Shown piece by piece: positions 23,677-36,791 of a DNA stretch of 64,000 bases. Every line of letters starts with the position of its first letter. The first letter of the stretch is position 1. A program made the translations under genes and the position numbers. The notes under the pieces are model-generated. The model was not told where the DNA came from, did not search any database, and was given only the letters and a program-made list of their open reading frames with translations. Origin of the DNA: Antedon mediterranea (taxonomy: Eukaryota; Echinodermata; Crinoidea; Comatulida; Antedonidae); assembly GCF_964355755.1 (NCBI RefSeq), contig NC_092679.1, positions 9,054,001 through 9,118,000 on the forward strand. Reading direction: 5' to 3'.

Positions 23677-25846
23677 TGTGATTTCAAGCACTTTGATGTT
23701 TTTGTGTAACCAAGTTTTTCGAAAATCACAAAATTGTCTAAAACGTCTCCAAATGCGATTTGAAGCTATTCTGTACACTTTGATGTTTTTATGTTAACAA
23801 GTTTTTCGAAAATCACAAAATGGTCTAAAACGTCTCCAAATGCGATTTGAAGCTATTCTGTACACTTTGATGTTTTTATGTTAACAAGTTTTTCGAAAAT
23901 CACAAAATGGTCTAAAACGTCTCTAAATGCGATTTGAAGCTTTTCTGTACACTTTGATGTTTTTATGTTAACAACTTTTTTCGAAAATCACAAAATGGTC
24001 TAAAATGTCTCCAAATGCGATTTGAAGCTATTCTAAGCACTTTGATGTTTTTATGTTACCAAGTTTTTTCGAAAATCACAAAATGGTCTAAAATGTCTCC
24101 AATAGCGATTTTAAGCTATTCTGTACACTTTGATGTTTTTATGTTAACAAGTTTTTCGAAAATCACAAAATGGTCTAAAACGTCTCCAAATGCGATTTTA
24201 AGCTATTCTAAGCACTTTGGTGTTTTTATGTTAACAAGTTTTTTTGAAAATCACAAAATGGTCTAAAACGTCTCTAAATGCGATTTGAAGCTTTTCTGTA
24301 CACTTTGATGTTTTTATGTTAACAACTTTTTTCGAAAATCACAAAATGGTCTAAAATGTCTCCAAATGCGATTTGAAGCTATTCTAAGCACTTTGGTGTT
24401 TTTATGGAAACAATTTTTTTCGAAAATCACAAAATGGTCTAAAACGTCTCCAATAGCGATTTGAAGCTTTTCTGTACACTTTGGTGTTTTTATGTTAACA
24501 AGTTTTTTCGAAAATCACAAAATGGTCTAAAACGTCTCCAAATGCGATTTGAAGCTAATCTGTACACTTTGATGTTTTTATGTTAACAAGTTTTTTCGAA
24601 AATCACAAAATGGTCTAAAACGTTTCCAAATGCGATTTGAAGCTTTTCTTTACACTTTGGTGTTTTTATGTTAACAAGTTTTTTCGAAAATCACAAAATG
24701 GTCTAAAACGTCTCCAAATGCGATTTGAAGCTATTCTGTACACTTTGATGTTTTTATGTTAACAAGTTTTTTCGAAGATCACAAAATGGTCTAAAACGTC
24801 TACAAATGCAATTTGAAGCTATTCTAAGCACTTTTGTGTTTTTATGTTAACAAGTTTTTTCGAAAATCACAAAATGGTCTAAAACGTCTGCAAATGCGAT
24901 TTTAAACTATTCTTAGCACATTGGTGTTTTTATTTAAACAAATTTTTTCGAAACTCACAAAATGGTCTAAAACGTCTCCAAATGCGATTTGAAGCTATTT
25001 TAAGCACTTTGGTGTTTTTGTGTTAACAAGTTTTTCGAAATGCTCAAAATGGTCTAAAACGTTTTTAAACACGATATTAAGCTATTTTGTGCTCTTTGGT
25101 GTTTTTTTGTGAAAAGTTTTAGCAAAATGCTCAAAATGGTCTAAAACGATTTCTAATGTGATTTTAAGCACTTTGATGTTTTTATGTTAACTAGTTTTTT
25201 CGAAAATCACAAAATGGTCTAAAACGTCTCCAAATGCGATTTGAAGCTATTTTAAGCACTTAGGTGCTTTTGTGTAACCAAGTTTTTTTGAAAATCACAA
25301 AAGGGTCTAAAATGTCTCCAAATGTGATTTGAAGCTATTTTAAGCACTTTGGTGTTTTTGTGTTAACAAGTTTTTCGGAAATCACAAAATTGTCTAAAAC
25401 GTCTCCAAATGCGATTTGAAGCTATTCTGTACACTTTGATGTTTTTATGTTAACAAGTTTTTTAGAAAATCACAAAATGGTCTAAAACATCTCCAAATGC
25501 GATTTAAAGCTATTTTAAGCACTTTGGTGTTTTTATGTTAACAAGTTTTTTCGAAAATCACAAAATGGTCTAAAACGTCTCCAAATGCGATTTGAAGCTA
25601 TTTTAAGCACTTGGGTGTTTTTGTGTTAACAAGTTTTTCGAAATGCTCAAAATGGTCTAAAACGTTTCCAAATGCGATTTGAAGCTATTCTGTACACTTT
25701 GATGTTTTGTGTGAAAATTTTCTGTCGAAATGCTCAAAATGGTCAAAAACGTTTTTAAAAACGATATTAAGCTACTTTGTGCTCTTTGATGTTTTTGTGT
25801 GAAATGTTTTATCGAAATGCTCAAAATGGTCTAAAACGGTTTCTAA
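23677..25846 (+). repeat. HOR segment 17: L type, 25-mer
   Basis: 2170 bp. E anchor at 25157. It has AAATTGTCT after D3, and AAAATGTCTCCAATAGCG where the following two L segments have AAAACGTCTCCAATAGCG. It is therefore slightly different from its 4689-bp neighbours. Confidence 0.9.
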
Positions 25847-27326
25847 TGTGATTTCAAGCACTTTGATGTTTTTGTGTAACCAAGTTTTTCGAAAATCACA
25901 AAATTGTCTAAAACGTCTCCAAATGCGATTTGAAGCTATTCTGTACTCTTTGATGTTTTTATGTTAACAAGTTTTTCGAAAATCACAAAATGGTCTAAAA
26001 CGTCTCCAAATGCGATTTTAAGCTATTCTAAGCACTTTGGTGTTTTTATGTTAACAAGTTTTTTTGAAATCACAAAATGGTCTAAAACGTCTCTAAATGA
26101 GATTTGAAGCTTTTCTGTACATTTTGATGTTTTTATGTTAACAAGTTTTTTCGAAAATCACAAAATGGTCTAAAATGTCTCCAAATGCGATTTGAAGCTA
26201 TTCTAAGCACTTTGGTGTTTTTATGGAAACAATTTTTTTCGAAAATCACAAAATGGTCTAAAACGTCTCCAAATGTGATTTGAAGCTATTCTGTACACTT
26301 TGATGTTTTTATGTTAGCAAGTTTTTTCGAAAATTACAAAATGGTCTAAAACGTCTACAAATGCGATTTGAAGCTAATCTGTACACTTTGATGTTTTTAT
26401 GTTAACAAGTTTTTTCGAAAATCACAAAAGGGTCTAAAATGTCTGTAAATGCGATTTGAAGCTATTTAAAGCACTTTGGTGTTTTTAGGTTAACAAGTTT
26501 TTTCGAAAATCACAAAATGGTCTAAAACGTCTACAAATGCGATTTGAAGCTATTCTAAGCACTTTTGTGTTTTTATGTTAACAAGTTTTTTCGAAAATCA
26601 CAAAATGGTCTAAAATGTCTCCAAATGCGATTTGAAGCTATTCTAAGCACTTTGGTGTTTTTATGGAAACAATTTTTTTCGAAAATCACAAAATGGTCTA
26701 AAACGTCTCCAAATGTGATTTGAAGCTATTCTGTACACTTTGATGTTTTTATGTTAGCAAGTTTTTTCGAAAATCACAAAATGGTCTAAAACGTCTACAA
26801 ATGCGATTTGAAGCTAATCTGTACACTTTGATGTTTTTATGTTAACAAGTTTTTTCGAAAATCACAAAAGGGTCTAAAATGTCTGTAAATGCGATTTGAA
26901 GCTATTTAAAGCACTTTGGTGTTTTTAGATTAACAAGTTTTTTCGAAAATCACAAAATGGTCTAAAACGTCTACAAATGCGATTTGAAGCTATTCTAAGC
27001 ACTTTTGTGTTTTTATGTTAACAAGTTTTTTCGAAAATCACAAAATGGTCTAAAACGTCTCCAAATGCGATTTGAAGCTATTTTAAGCACTTTGGTGTTT
27101 TTGTGTTAACAAGTTTTTCGAAAATCACAAAATGGTCTAAAACGTTTCCAAATGCGATTTGAAGCTATTCTGTACACTTTGATGTTTTGTGTGAAAATTT
27201 TCTTTCGAAATGCTCAAAATGGTCAAAAACGTTTTTAAATACGATATTAAGCTACTTTGTGCTCTTTGATGTTTTTGTGTGAAATGTTTTATCGAAATGC
27301 TCAAAATGGTCTAAAACGGTTTCTAA
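25847..27326 (+). repeat. HOR segment 18: M type, 17-mer
   Basis: 1480 bp with the doubled pentamer. Flanked by L and S, it forms the middle of the first copy in this zone of the 4689-bp super-repeat. Confidence 0.9.
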
Positions 27327-28365
27327 TGTGATTTCAAGCACTTTGATGTTTTTGTGTAACCAAGTTTTTCGAAAATCACAAAATTGTCTAAAACGTCTCC
27401 AAATGCGATTTGAAGCTATTCTGTACACTTTGATGTTTTTATGTTAACAAGTTTTTCGAAAATCACAAAATGGTCTAAAACGTCTCCAAATGCGATTTGA
27501 AGCTATTCTGTACACTTTGATGTTTTTATGTTAACAAGTTCTTCGAAAATCACAAAATGGTCTAAAACGTCTCTAAATGTGATTTGAAGCTTTTCTGTAC
27601 ACTTTAATGTTTTTATGTTAACAACTTTTTTCGAAAATCACAAAATGGTCTAAAATGTCTCCAAATGCGATTTGAAGCTATTCTAAGCACTTTGATGTTT
27701 TTATGTTAACAAGTTTTTTCGAAAATCACAAAATGGTCTAAAACGTCTCCAATAGCGATTTTAAGCTATTCTGTACACTTTGATGTTTTTATGTTAACAA
27801 GTTTTTCGAAAATCACAAAATGGTCTAAAACGTCTCCAAATGCGATTTTAAGCTATTCTAAGCACTTTGGTGTTTTTATGTTAACAAGTTTTTTTGAAAA
27901 TCACAAAATGGTCTAAAACGTCTCTAAATGCGATTTGAAGCTTTTCTGTACACTTTGATGTTTTTATGTTAACAACTTTTTTCGAAAATCACAAAATGGT
28001 CTAAAATGTCTCCAAATGCGATTTGAAGCTATTCTAAGCACTTTTGTGTTTTTATGTTAACAAGTTTTTTCGAAAATCACAAAATGGTCTAAAACGTCTC
28101 CAAATGCGATTTGAAGCTATTTTAAGCACTTTGGTGTTTTTGTGTTAACAAGTTTTTCGAAAATCACAAAATGGTCTAAAACGTTTCCAAATGCGATTTG
28201 AAGCTATTCTGTACACTTTGATGTTTTGTGTGAAAATTTTCTTTCGAAATGCTCAAAATGGTCAAAAACGTTTTTAAATACGATATTAAGCTACTTTGTG
28301 CTCTTTGATGTTTTTGTGTGAAATGTTTTATCGAAATGCTCAAAATGGTCTAAAACGGTTTCTAA
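27327..28365 (+). repeat. HOR segment 19: S type, 12-mer
   Basis: 1039 bp, with the S-type diagnostic AAGTTCTTCG (near 27537) and CACTTTAATG. The L segment after it has AAATTATCT. Confidence 0.9.
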
Positions 28366-30535
28366 TGTGATTTCAAGCACTTTGATGTTTTTGTGTAACC
28401 AAGTTTTTCGAAAATCACAAAATTATCTAAAACGTCTCCAAATGCGATTTGAAGCTATTCTGTACACTTTGATGTTTTTATGTTAACAAGTTTTTCGAAA
28501 ATCACAAAATGGTCTAAAACGTCTCCAAATGCGATTTGAAGCTATTCTGTACACTTTGATGTTTTTATGTTAACAAGTTTTTCGAAAATCACAAAATGGT
28601 CTAAAACGTCTCTAAATGCGATTTGAAACTTTTCTGTACACTTTGATGTTTTTATGTTAACAACTTTTTTCGAAAATCACAAAATGGTCTAAAATGTCTC
28701 CAAATGCGATTTGAAGCTATTCTAAGCACTTTGATGTTTTTATGTTACCAAGTTTTTTCGAAAATCACAAAATGGTCTAAAACGTCTCCAATAGCGATTT
28801 TAAGCTATTCTGTACACTTTGATGTTTTTATGTTAACAAGTTTTTCGAAAATCACAAAATGGTCTAAAACGTCTCCAAATGCGATTTTAAGCTATTCTAA
28901 GCACTTTGGTGTTTTTATGTTAACAAGTTTTTTTGAAAATCACAAAATGGTCTAAAACGTCTCTAAATGCGATTTGAAGCTTTTCTGTACACTTTGATGT
29001 TTTTATGTTAACAACTTTTTTCGAAAATCACAAAATGGTCTAAAATGTCTCCAAATGCGATTTGAAGCTATTCTAAGCACTTTGGTGTTTTTATGGAAAC
29101 AATTTTTTTCGAAAATCACAAAATGGTCTAAAACGTCTCCAATAGCGATTTGAAGCTTTTCTGTACACTTTGGTGTTTTTATGTTAACAAGTTTTTTCGA
29201 AAATCACAAAATGGTCTAAAACGTCTCCAAATGCGATTTGAAGCTAATCTGTACACTTTGATGTTTTTATGTTAACAAGTTTTTTCGAAAATCACAAAAT
29301 GGTCTAAAACGTTTCCAAATGCGATTTGAAGCTTTTCTTTACACTTTGGTGTTTTTATGTTAACAAGTTTTTTCGAAAATCACAAAATGGTCTAAAACGT
29401 CTCCAAATGCGATTTGAAGCTATTCTGTACACTTTGATGTTTTTATGTTAACAAGTTTTTTCGAAGATCACAAAATGGTCTAAAACGTCTACAAATGCAA
29501 TTTGAAGCTATTCTAAGCACTTTTGTGTTTTTATGTTAACAAGTTTTTTCGAAAATCACAAAATGGTCTAAAACGTCTGCAAATGCGATTTTAAACTATT
29601 CTTAGCACATGGGTGTTTTTATTTAAACAAATTTTTTCGAAACTCACAAAATGGTCTAAAACGTCTCCAAATGCGATTTGAAGCTATTTTAAGCACTTTG
29701 GTGTTTTTGTGTTAACAAGTTTTTCGAAATGCTCAAAATGGTCTAAAACGTTTTTAAACACGATATTAAGCTATTTTGTGCTCTTTGGTGTTTTTTTGTG
29801 AAAAGTTTTAGCAAAATGCTCAAAATGGTCTAAAACGATTTCTAATGTGATTTTAAGCACTTTGATGTTTTTATGTTAACTAGTTTTTTCGAAAATCACA
29901 AAATGGTCTAAAACGTCTCCAAATGCGATTTGAAGCTATTTTAAGCACTTAAGTGCTTTTGTGTAACCAAGTTTTTTTGAAAATCACAAAAGGGTCTAAA
30001 ATGTCTCCAAATGTGATTTGAAGCTATTTTAAGCACTTTGGTGTTTTTGTGTTAACAAGTTTTTCGGAAATCACCAAATTGTCTAAAACGTCTCCAAATG
30101 CGATTTGAAGCTATTCTGTACACTTTGATGTTTTTATGTTAACAAGTTTTTTAGAAAATCACAAAATGGTCTAAAACATCTCCAAATGCGATTTAAAGCT
30201 ATTTTAAGCACTTTGGTGTTTTTATGTTAACAAGTTTTTTCGAAAATCACAAAATGGTCTAAAACGTCTCCAAATGCGATTTGAAGCTATTTTAAGCACT
30301 TGGGTGTTTTTGTGTTAACAAGTTTTTCGAAATGCTCAAAATGGTCTAAAACGTTTCCAAATGCGATTTGAAGCTATTCTGTACACTTTGATGTTTTGTG
30401 TGAAAATTTTCTGTCGAAATGCTCAAAATGGTCAAAAACGTTTTTAAAAACGATATTAAGCTACTTTGTGCTCTTTGATGTTTTTGTGTGAAATGTTTTA
30501 TCGAAATGCTCAAAATGGTCTAAAACGGTTTCTAA
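28366..30535 (+). repeat. HOR segment 20: L type, 25-mer
   Basis: 2170 bp. E anchor 29846; 16-bp palindrome at 29943-29958. It matches segment 1 in every diagnostic I checked (AAATTATCT, CACATGGGTG, CACTTAAGTG, CACTTGGGTG, AAAAACGATATT). Confidence 0.9.
29943..29958. repeat. 16-bp perfect palindrome
   Basis: Same palindrome, 28365 bp after the first, in HOR segment 20. Confidence 0.9.
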
Positions 30536-32015
30536 TGTGATTTCAAGCACTTTGATGTTTTTGTGTAACCAAGTTTTTCGAAAATCACAAAATTGTCTAA
30601 AACGTCTCCAAATGCGATTTGAAGCTATTCTGTACTCTTTGATGTTTTTATGTTAACAAGTTTTTCGAAAATCACAAAATGGTCTAAAACGTCTCCAAAT
30701 GCGATTTTAAGCTATTCTAAGCACTTTGGTGTTTTTATGTTAACAAGTTTTTTTGAAATCACAAAATGGTCTAAAACGTCTCTAAATGAGATTTGAAGCT
30801 TTTCTGTACATTTTGATGTTTTTATGTTAACAAGTTTTTTCGAAAATCACAAAATGGTCTAAAATGTCTCCAAATGCGATTTGAAGCTATTCTAAGCACT
30901 TTGGTGTTTTTATGGAAACAATTTTTTTCGAAAATCACAAAATGGTCTAAAACGTCTCCAAATGTGATTTGAAGCTATTCTGTACACTTTGATGTTTTTA
31001 TGTTAGCAAGTTTTTTCGAAAATTACAAAATGGTCTAAAACGTCTACAAATGCGATTTGAAGCTAATCTGTACACTTTGATGTTTTTATGTTAACAAGTT
31101 TTTTCGAAAATCACAAAAGGGTCTAAAATGTCTGTAAATGCGATTTGAAGCTATTTAAAGCACTTTGGTGTTTTTAGGTTAACAAGTTTTTTCGAAAATC
31201 ACAAAATGGTCTAAAACGTCTACAAATGCGATTTGAAGCTATTCTAAGCACTTTTGTGTTTTTATGTTAACAAGTTTTTTCGAAAATCACAAAATGGTCT
31301 AAAATGTCTCCAAATGCGATTTGAAGCTATTCTAAGCACTTTGGTGTTTTTATGGAAACAATTTTTTTCGAAAATCACAAAATGGTCTAAAACGTCTCCA
31401 AATGTGATTTGAAGCTATTCTGTACACTTTGATGTTTTTATGTTAGCAAGTTTTTTCGAAAATCACAAAATGGTCTAAAACGTCTACAAATGCGATTTGA
31501 AGCTAATCTGTACACTTTGATGTTTTTATGTTAACAAGTTTTTTCGAAAATCACAAAAGGGTCTAAAATGTCTGTAAATGCGATTTGAAGCTATTTAAAG
31601 CACTTTGGTGTTTTTAGATTAACAAGTTTTTTCGAAAATCACAAAATGGTCTAAAACGTCTACAAATGCGATTTGAAGCTATTCTAAGCACTTTTGTGTT
31701 TTTATGTTAACAAGTTTTTTCGAAAATCACAAAATGGTCTAAAACGTCTCCAAATGCGATTTGAAGCTATTTTAAGCACTTTGGTGTTTTTGTGTTAACA
31801 AGTTTTTCGAAAATCACAAAATGGTCTAAAACGTTTCCAAATGCGATTTGAAGCTATTCTGTACACTTTGATGTTTTGTGTGAAAATTTTCTTTCGAAAT
31901 GCTCAAAATGGTCAAAAACGTTTTTAAATACGATATTAAGCTACTTTGTGCTCTTTGATGTTTTTGTGTGAAATGTTTTATCGAAATGCTCAAAATGGTC
32001 TAAAACGGTTTCTAA
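30536..32015 (+). repeat. HOR segment 21: M type, 17-mer
   Basis: 1480 bp with the doubled pentamer and GAAAATTACAAAATGG near 31020. It matches segment 2 at offset 28365 and segment 18 at offset 4689. Confidence 0.9.
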
Positions 32016-33054
32016 TGTGATTTCAAGCACTTTGATGTTTTTGTGTAACCAAGTTTTTCGAAAATCACAAAATTGTCTAAAACGTCTCCAAATGCGATTT
32101 GAAGCTATTCTGTACACTTTGATGTTTTTATGTTAACAAGTTTTTCGAAAATCACAAAATGGTCTAAAACGTCTCCAAATGCGATTTGAAGCTATTCTGT
32201 ACACTTTGATGTTTTTATGTTAACAAGTTCTTCGAAAATCACAAAATGGTCTAAAACGTCTCTAAATGTGATTTGAAGCTTTTCTGTACACTTTAATGTT
32301 TTTATGTTAACAACTTTTTTCGAAAATCACAAAATGGTCTAAAATGTCTCCAAATGCGATTTGAAGCTATTCTAAGCACTTTGATGTTTTTATGTTAACA
32401 AGTTTTTTCGAAAATCACAAAATGGTCTAAAACGTCTCCAATAGCGATTTTAAGCTATTCTGTACACTTTGATGTTTTTATGTTAACAAGTTTTTCGAAA
32501 ATCACAAAATGGTCTAAAACGTCTCCAAATGCGATTTTAAGCTATTCTAAGCACTTTGGTGTTTTTATGTTAACAAGTTTTTTTGAAAATCACAAAATGG
32601 TCTAAAACGTCTCTAAATGCGATTTGAAGCTTTTCTGTACACTTTGATGTTTTTATGTTAACAACTTTTTTCGAAAATCACAAAATGGTCTAAAATGTCT
32701 CCAAATGCGATTTGAAGCTATTCTAAGCACTTTTGTGTTTTTATGTTAACAAGTTTTTTCGAAAATCACAAAATGGTCTAAAACGTCTCCAAATGCGATT
32801 TGAAGCTATTTTAAGCACTTTGGTGTTTTTGTGTTAACAAGTTTTTCGAAAATCACAAAATGGTCTAAAACGTTTCCAAATGCGATTTGAAGCTATTCTG
32901 TACACTTTGATGTTTTGTGTGAAAATTTTCTTTCGAAATGCTCAAAATGGTCAAAAACGTTTTTAAATACGATATTAAGCTACTTTGTGCTCTTTGATGT
33001 TTTTGTGTGAAATGTTTTATCGAAATGCTCAAAATGGTCTAAAACGGTTTCTAA
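32016..33054 (+). repeat. HOR segment 22: S type, 12-mer
   Basis: 1039 bp, with AAGTTCTTCG near 32226. It matches segment 3 at offset 28365, except for the private G of segment 3 at 4639. Confidence 0.9.
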
Positions 33055-35224
33055 TGTGATTTCAAGCACTTTGATGTTTTTGTGTAACCAAGTTTTTCGA
33101 AAATCACAAAATTATCTAAAACGTCTCCAAATGCGATTTGAAGCTATTCTGTACACTTTGATGTTTTTATGTTAACAAGTTTTTCGAAAATCACAAAATG
33201 GTCTAAAACGTCTCCAAATGCGATTTGAAGCTATTCTGTACACTTTGATGTTTTTATGTTAACAAGTTTTTCGAAAATCACAAAATGGTCTAAAACGTCT
33301 CTAAATGCGATTTGAAACTTTTCTGTACACTTTGATGTTTTTATGTTAACAACTTTTTTCGAAAATCACAAAATGGTCTAAAATGTCTCCAAATGCGATT
33401 TGAAGCTATTCTAAGCACTTTGATGTTTTTATGTTACCAAGTTTTTTCGAAAATCACAAAATGGTCTAAAACGTCTCCAATAGCGATTTTAAGCTATTCT
33501 GTACACTTTGATGTTTTTATGTTAACAAGTTTTTCGAAAATCACAAAATGGTCTAAAACGTCTCCAAATGCGATTTTAAGCTATTCTAAGCACTTTGGTG
33601 TTTTTATGTTAACAAGTTTTTTTGAAAATCACAAAATGGTCTAAAACGTCTCTAAATGCGATTTGAAGCTTTTCTGTACACTTTGATGTTTTTATGTTAA
33701 CAACTTTTTTCGAAAATCACAAAATGGTCTAAAATGTCTCCAAATGCGATTTGAAGCTATTCTAAGCACTTTGGTGTTTTTATGGAAACAATTTTTTTCG
33801 AAAATCACAAAATGGTCTAAAACGTCTCCAATAGCGATTTGAAGCTTTTCTGTACACTTTGGTGTTTTTATGTTAACAAGTTTTTTCGAAAATCACAAAA
33901 TGGTCTAAAACGTCTCCAAATGCGATTTGAAGCTAATCTGTACACTTTGATGTTTTTATGTTAACAAGTTTTTTCGAAAATCACAAAATGGTCTAAAACG
34001 TTTCCAAATGCGATTTGAAGCTTTTCTTTACACTTTGGTGTTTTTATGTTAACAAGTTTTTTCGAAAATCACAAAATGGTCTAAAACGTCTCCAAATGCG
34101 ATTTGAAGCTATTCTGTACACTTTGATGTTTTTATGTTAACAAGTTTTTTCGAAGATCACAAAATGGTCTAAAACGTCTACAAATGCAATTTGAAGCTAT
34201 TCTAAGCACTTTTGTGTTTTTATGTTAACAAGTTTTTTCGAAAATCACAAAATGGTCTAAAACGTCTGCAAATGCGATTTTAAACTATTCTTAGCACATG
34301 GGTGTTTTTATTTAAACAAATTTTTTCGAAACTCACAAAATGGTCTAAAACGTCTCCAAATGCGATTTGAAGCTATTTTAAGCACTTTGGTGTTTTTGTG
34401 TTAACAAGTTTTTCGAAATGCTCAAAATGGTCTAAAACGTTTTTAAACACGATATTAAGCTATTTTGTGCTCTTTGGTGTTTTTTTGTGAAAAGTTTTAG
34501 CAAAATGCTCAAAATGGTCTAAAACGATTTCTAATGTGATTTTAAGCACTTTGATGTTTTTATGTTAACTAGTTTTTTCGAAAATCACAAAATGGTCTAA
34601 AACGTCTCCAAATGCGATTTGAAGCTATTTTAAGCACTTAAGTGCTTTTGTGTAACCAAGTTTTTTTGAAAATCACAAAAGGGTCTAAAATGTCTCCAAA
34701 TGTGATTTGAAGCTATTTTAAGCACTTTGGTGTTTTTGTGTTAACAAGTTTTTCGGAAATCACCAAATTGTCTAAAACGTCTCCAAATGCGATTTGAAGC
34801 TATTCTGTACACTTTGATGTTTTTATGTTAACAAGTTTTTTAGAAAATCACAAAATGGTCTAAAACATCTCCAAATGCGATTTAAAGCTATTTTAAGCAC
34901 TTTGGTGTTTTTATGTTAACAAGTTTTTTCGAAAATCACAAAATGGTCTAAAACGTCTCCAAATGCGATTTGAAGCTATTTTAAGCACTTTGGTGTTTTT
35001 GTGTTAACAAGTTTTTCGAAATGCTCAAAATGGTCTAAAACGTTTCCAAATGCGATTTGAAGCTATTCTGTACACTTTGATGTTTTGTGTGAAAATTTTC
35101 TGTCGAAATGCTCAAAATGGTCAAAAACGTTTTTAAATACGATATTAAGCTACTTTGTGCTCTTTGATGTTTTTGTGTGAAATGTTTTATCGAAATGCTC
35201 AAAATGGTCTAAAACGGTTTCTAA
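33055..35224 (+). repeat. HOR segment 23: L type, 25-mer
   Basis: 2170 bp. E anchor 34535; palindrome at 34632-34647. It carries the segment-4 version of the end (CACTTTGGTG, AAATACG), so its sister is 4690-6859. Confidence 0.9.
34632..34647. repeat. 16-bp perfect palindrome
   Basis: Same palindrome in HOR segment 23, 28365 bp after the one at 6267. Confidence 0.9.
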
Positions 35225-36791
35225 TGTGATTTCAAGCACTTTGATGTTTTTGTGTAACCAAGTTTTTCGAAAATCACAAAATTGTCTAAAACGTCTCCAA
35301 ATGCGATTTGAAGCTATTCTGTACTCTTTGATGTTTTTATGTTAACAAGTTTTTCGAAAATCACAAAATGGTCTAAAACGTCTCCAAATGCGATTTTAAG
35401 CTATTCTAAGCACTTTGGTGTTTTTATGTTAACAAGTTTTTTTGAAATCACAAAATGGTCTAAAACGTCTCTAAATGAGATTTGAAGCTTTTCTGTACAT
35501 TTTGATGTTTTTATGTTAACAAGTTTTTTCGAAAATCACAAAATGGTCTAAAATGTCTCCAAATGCGATTTGAAGCTATTCTAAGCACTTTGGTGTTTTT
35601 ATGGAAACAATTTTTTTCGAAAATCACAAAATTGTCTAAAACGTCTCCAAATGCGATTTGAAGCTATTCTGTACACTTTGATGTTTTTATGTTAACAAGT
35701 TTTTCGAAAATCACAAAATGGTCTAAAACGTCTCCAAATGCGATTTGAAGCTATTCTGTAAACTTTGATGTTTTTATGTTAACAAGTTTTTTCGAAAATC
35801 ACAAAATGGTCTAAAACGTCTCTAAATGCGATTTGAAGCTTTTCTGTACACTTTGATGTTTTTATGTTAACAACTTTTTTCGAAAATCACAAAAGGGTCT
35901 AAAATGTCTGTAAATGCGATTTGAAGCTATTCTAAGCACTTTGATGTTTTTATGTTACCAAGTTTTTTCGAAAATCACAAAATGGTCTAAAACGTCTACA
36001 AATGCGATTTGAAGCTATTCTAAGCACTTTTGTGTTTTTATGTTAACAAGTTTTTTCGAAAATCACAAAATGGTCTAAAATGTCTCCAAATGCGATTTGA
36101 AGCTATTCTAAGCACTTTGGTGTTTTTATGGAAACAATTTTTTTCGAAAATCACAAAATCGTCTAAAACGTCTCCAAATGTGATTTGAAGCTATTCTGTA
36201 CACTTTGATGTTTTTATGTTAGCAAGTTTTTTCGAAAATCACAAAATGGTCTAAAACGTCTACAAATGCGATTTGAAGCTAATCTGTACACTTTGATGTT
36301 TTTATGTTAACAAGTTTTTTCGAAAATCACAAAAGGGTCTAAAATGTCTGTAAATGCGATTTGAAGCTATTTAAAGCACTTTGGTGTTTTTAGATTAACA
36401 AGTTTTTTCGAAAATCACAAAATGGTCTAAAACGTCTACAAATGCGATTTGAAGCTATTCTAAGCACTTTTGTGTTTTTATGTTAACAAGTTTTTTCGAA
36501 AATCACAAAATGGTCTAAAACGTCTCCAAATGCGATTTGAAGCTATTTTAAGCACTTTGGTGTTTTTGTGTTAACAAGTTTTTCGAAAATCACAAAATGG
36601 TCTAAAACGTTTCCAAATGCGATTTGAAGCTATTCTGTACACTTTGATGTTTTGTGTGAAAATTTTCTTTCGAAATGCTCAAAATGGTCAAAAACGTTTT
36701 TAAATACGATATTAAGCTACTTTGTGCTCTTTGATGTTTTTGTGTGAAATGTTTTATCGAAATGCTCAAAATGGTCTAAAACGGTTTCTAA
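35225..36791 (+). repeat. HOR segment 24: M-like 18-mer
   Basis: 1567 bp, copy of segment 5, including CTGTAAACTTTG near 35757. Private C at 36160 (AAATCGTC), where segment 5 has G at 7795. Confidence 0.88.

Larger units (their letters stand above)
23677..33054 (+). repeat. 4689-bp super-repeat (L+M+S), two tandem copies
   Basis: L (2170) + M (1480) + S (1039) = 4689 bp, present at 23677-28365 and 28366-33054. A third start lies at 33055, and another copy at 1-4689 is followed by an L at 4690. That is 54 monomers per super-repeat. Between 18823 and 23676 the related order is L, the 1203-bp duplicate, then M without S, so S was gained or lost between cycles. Confidence 0.9.
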
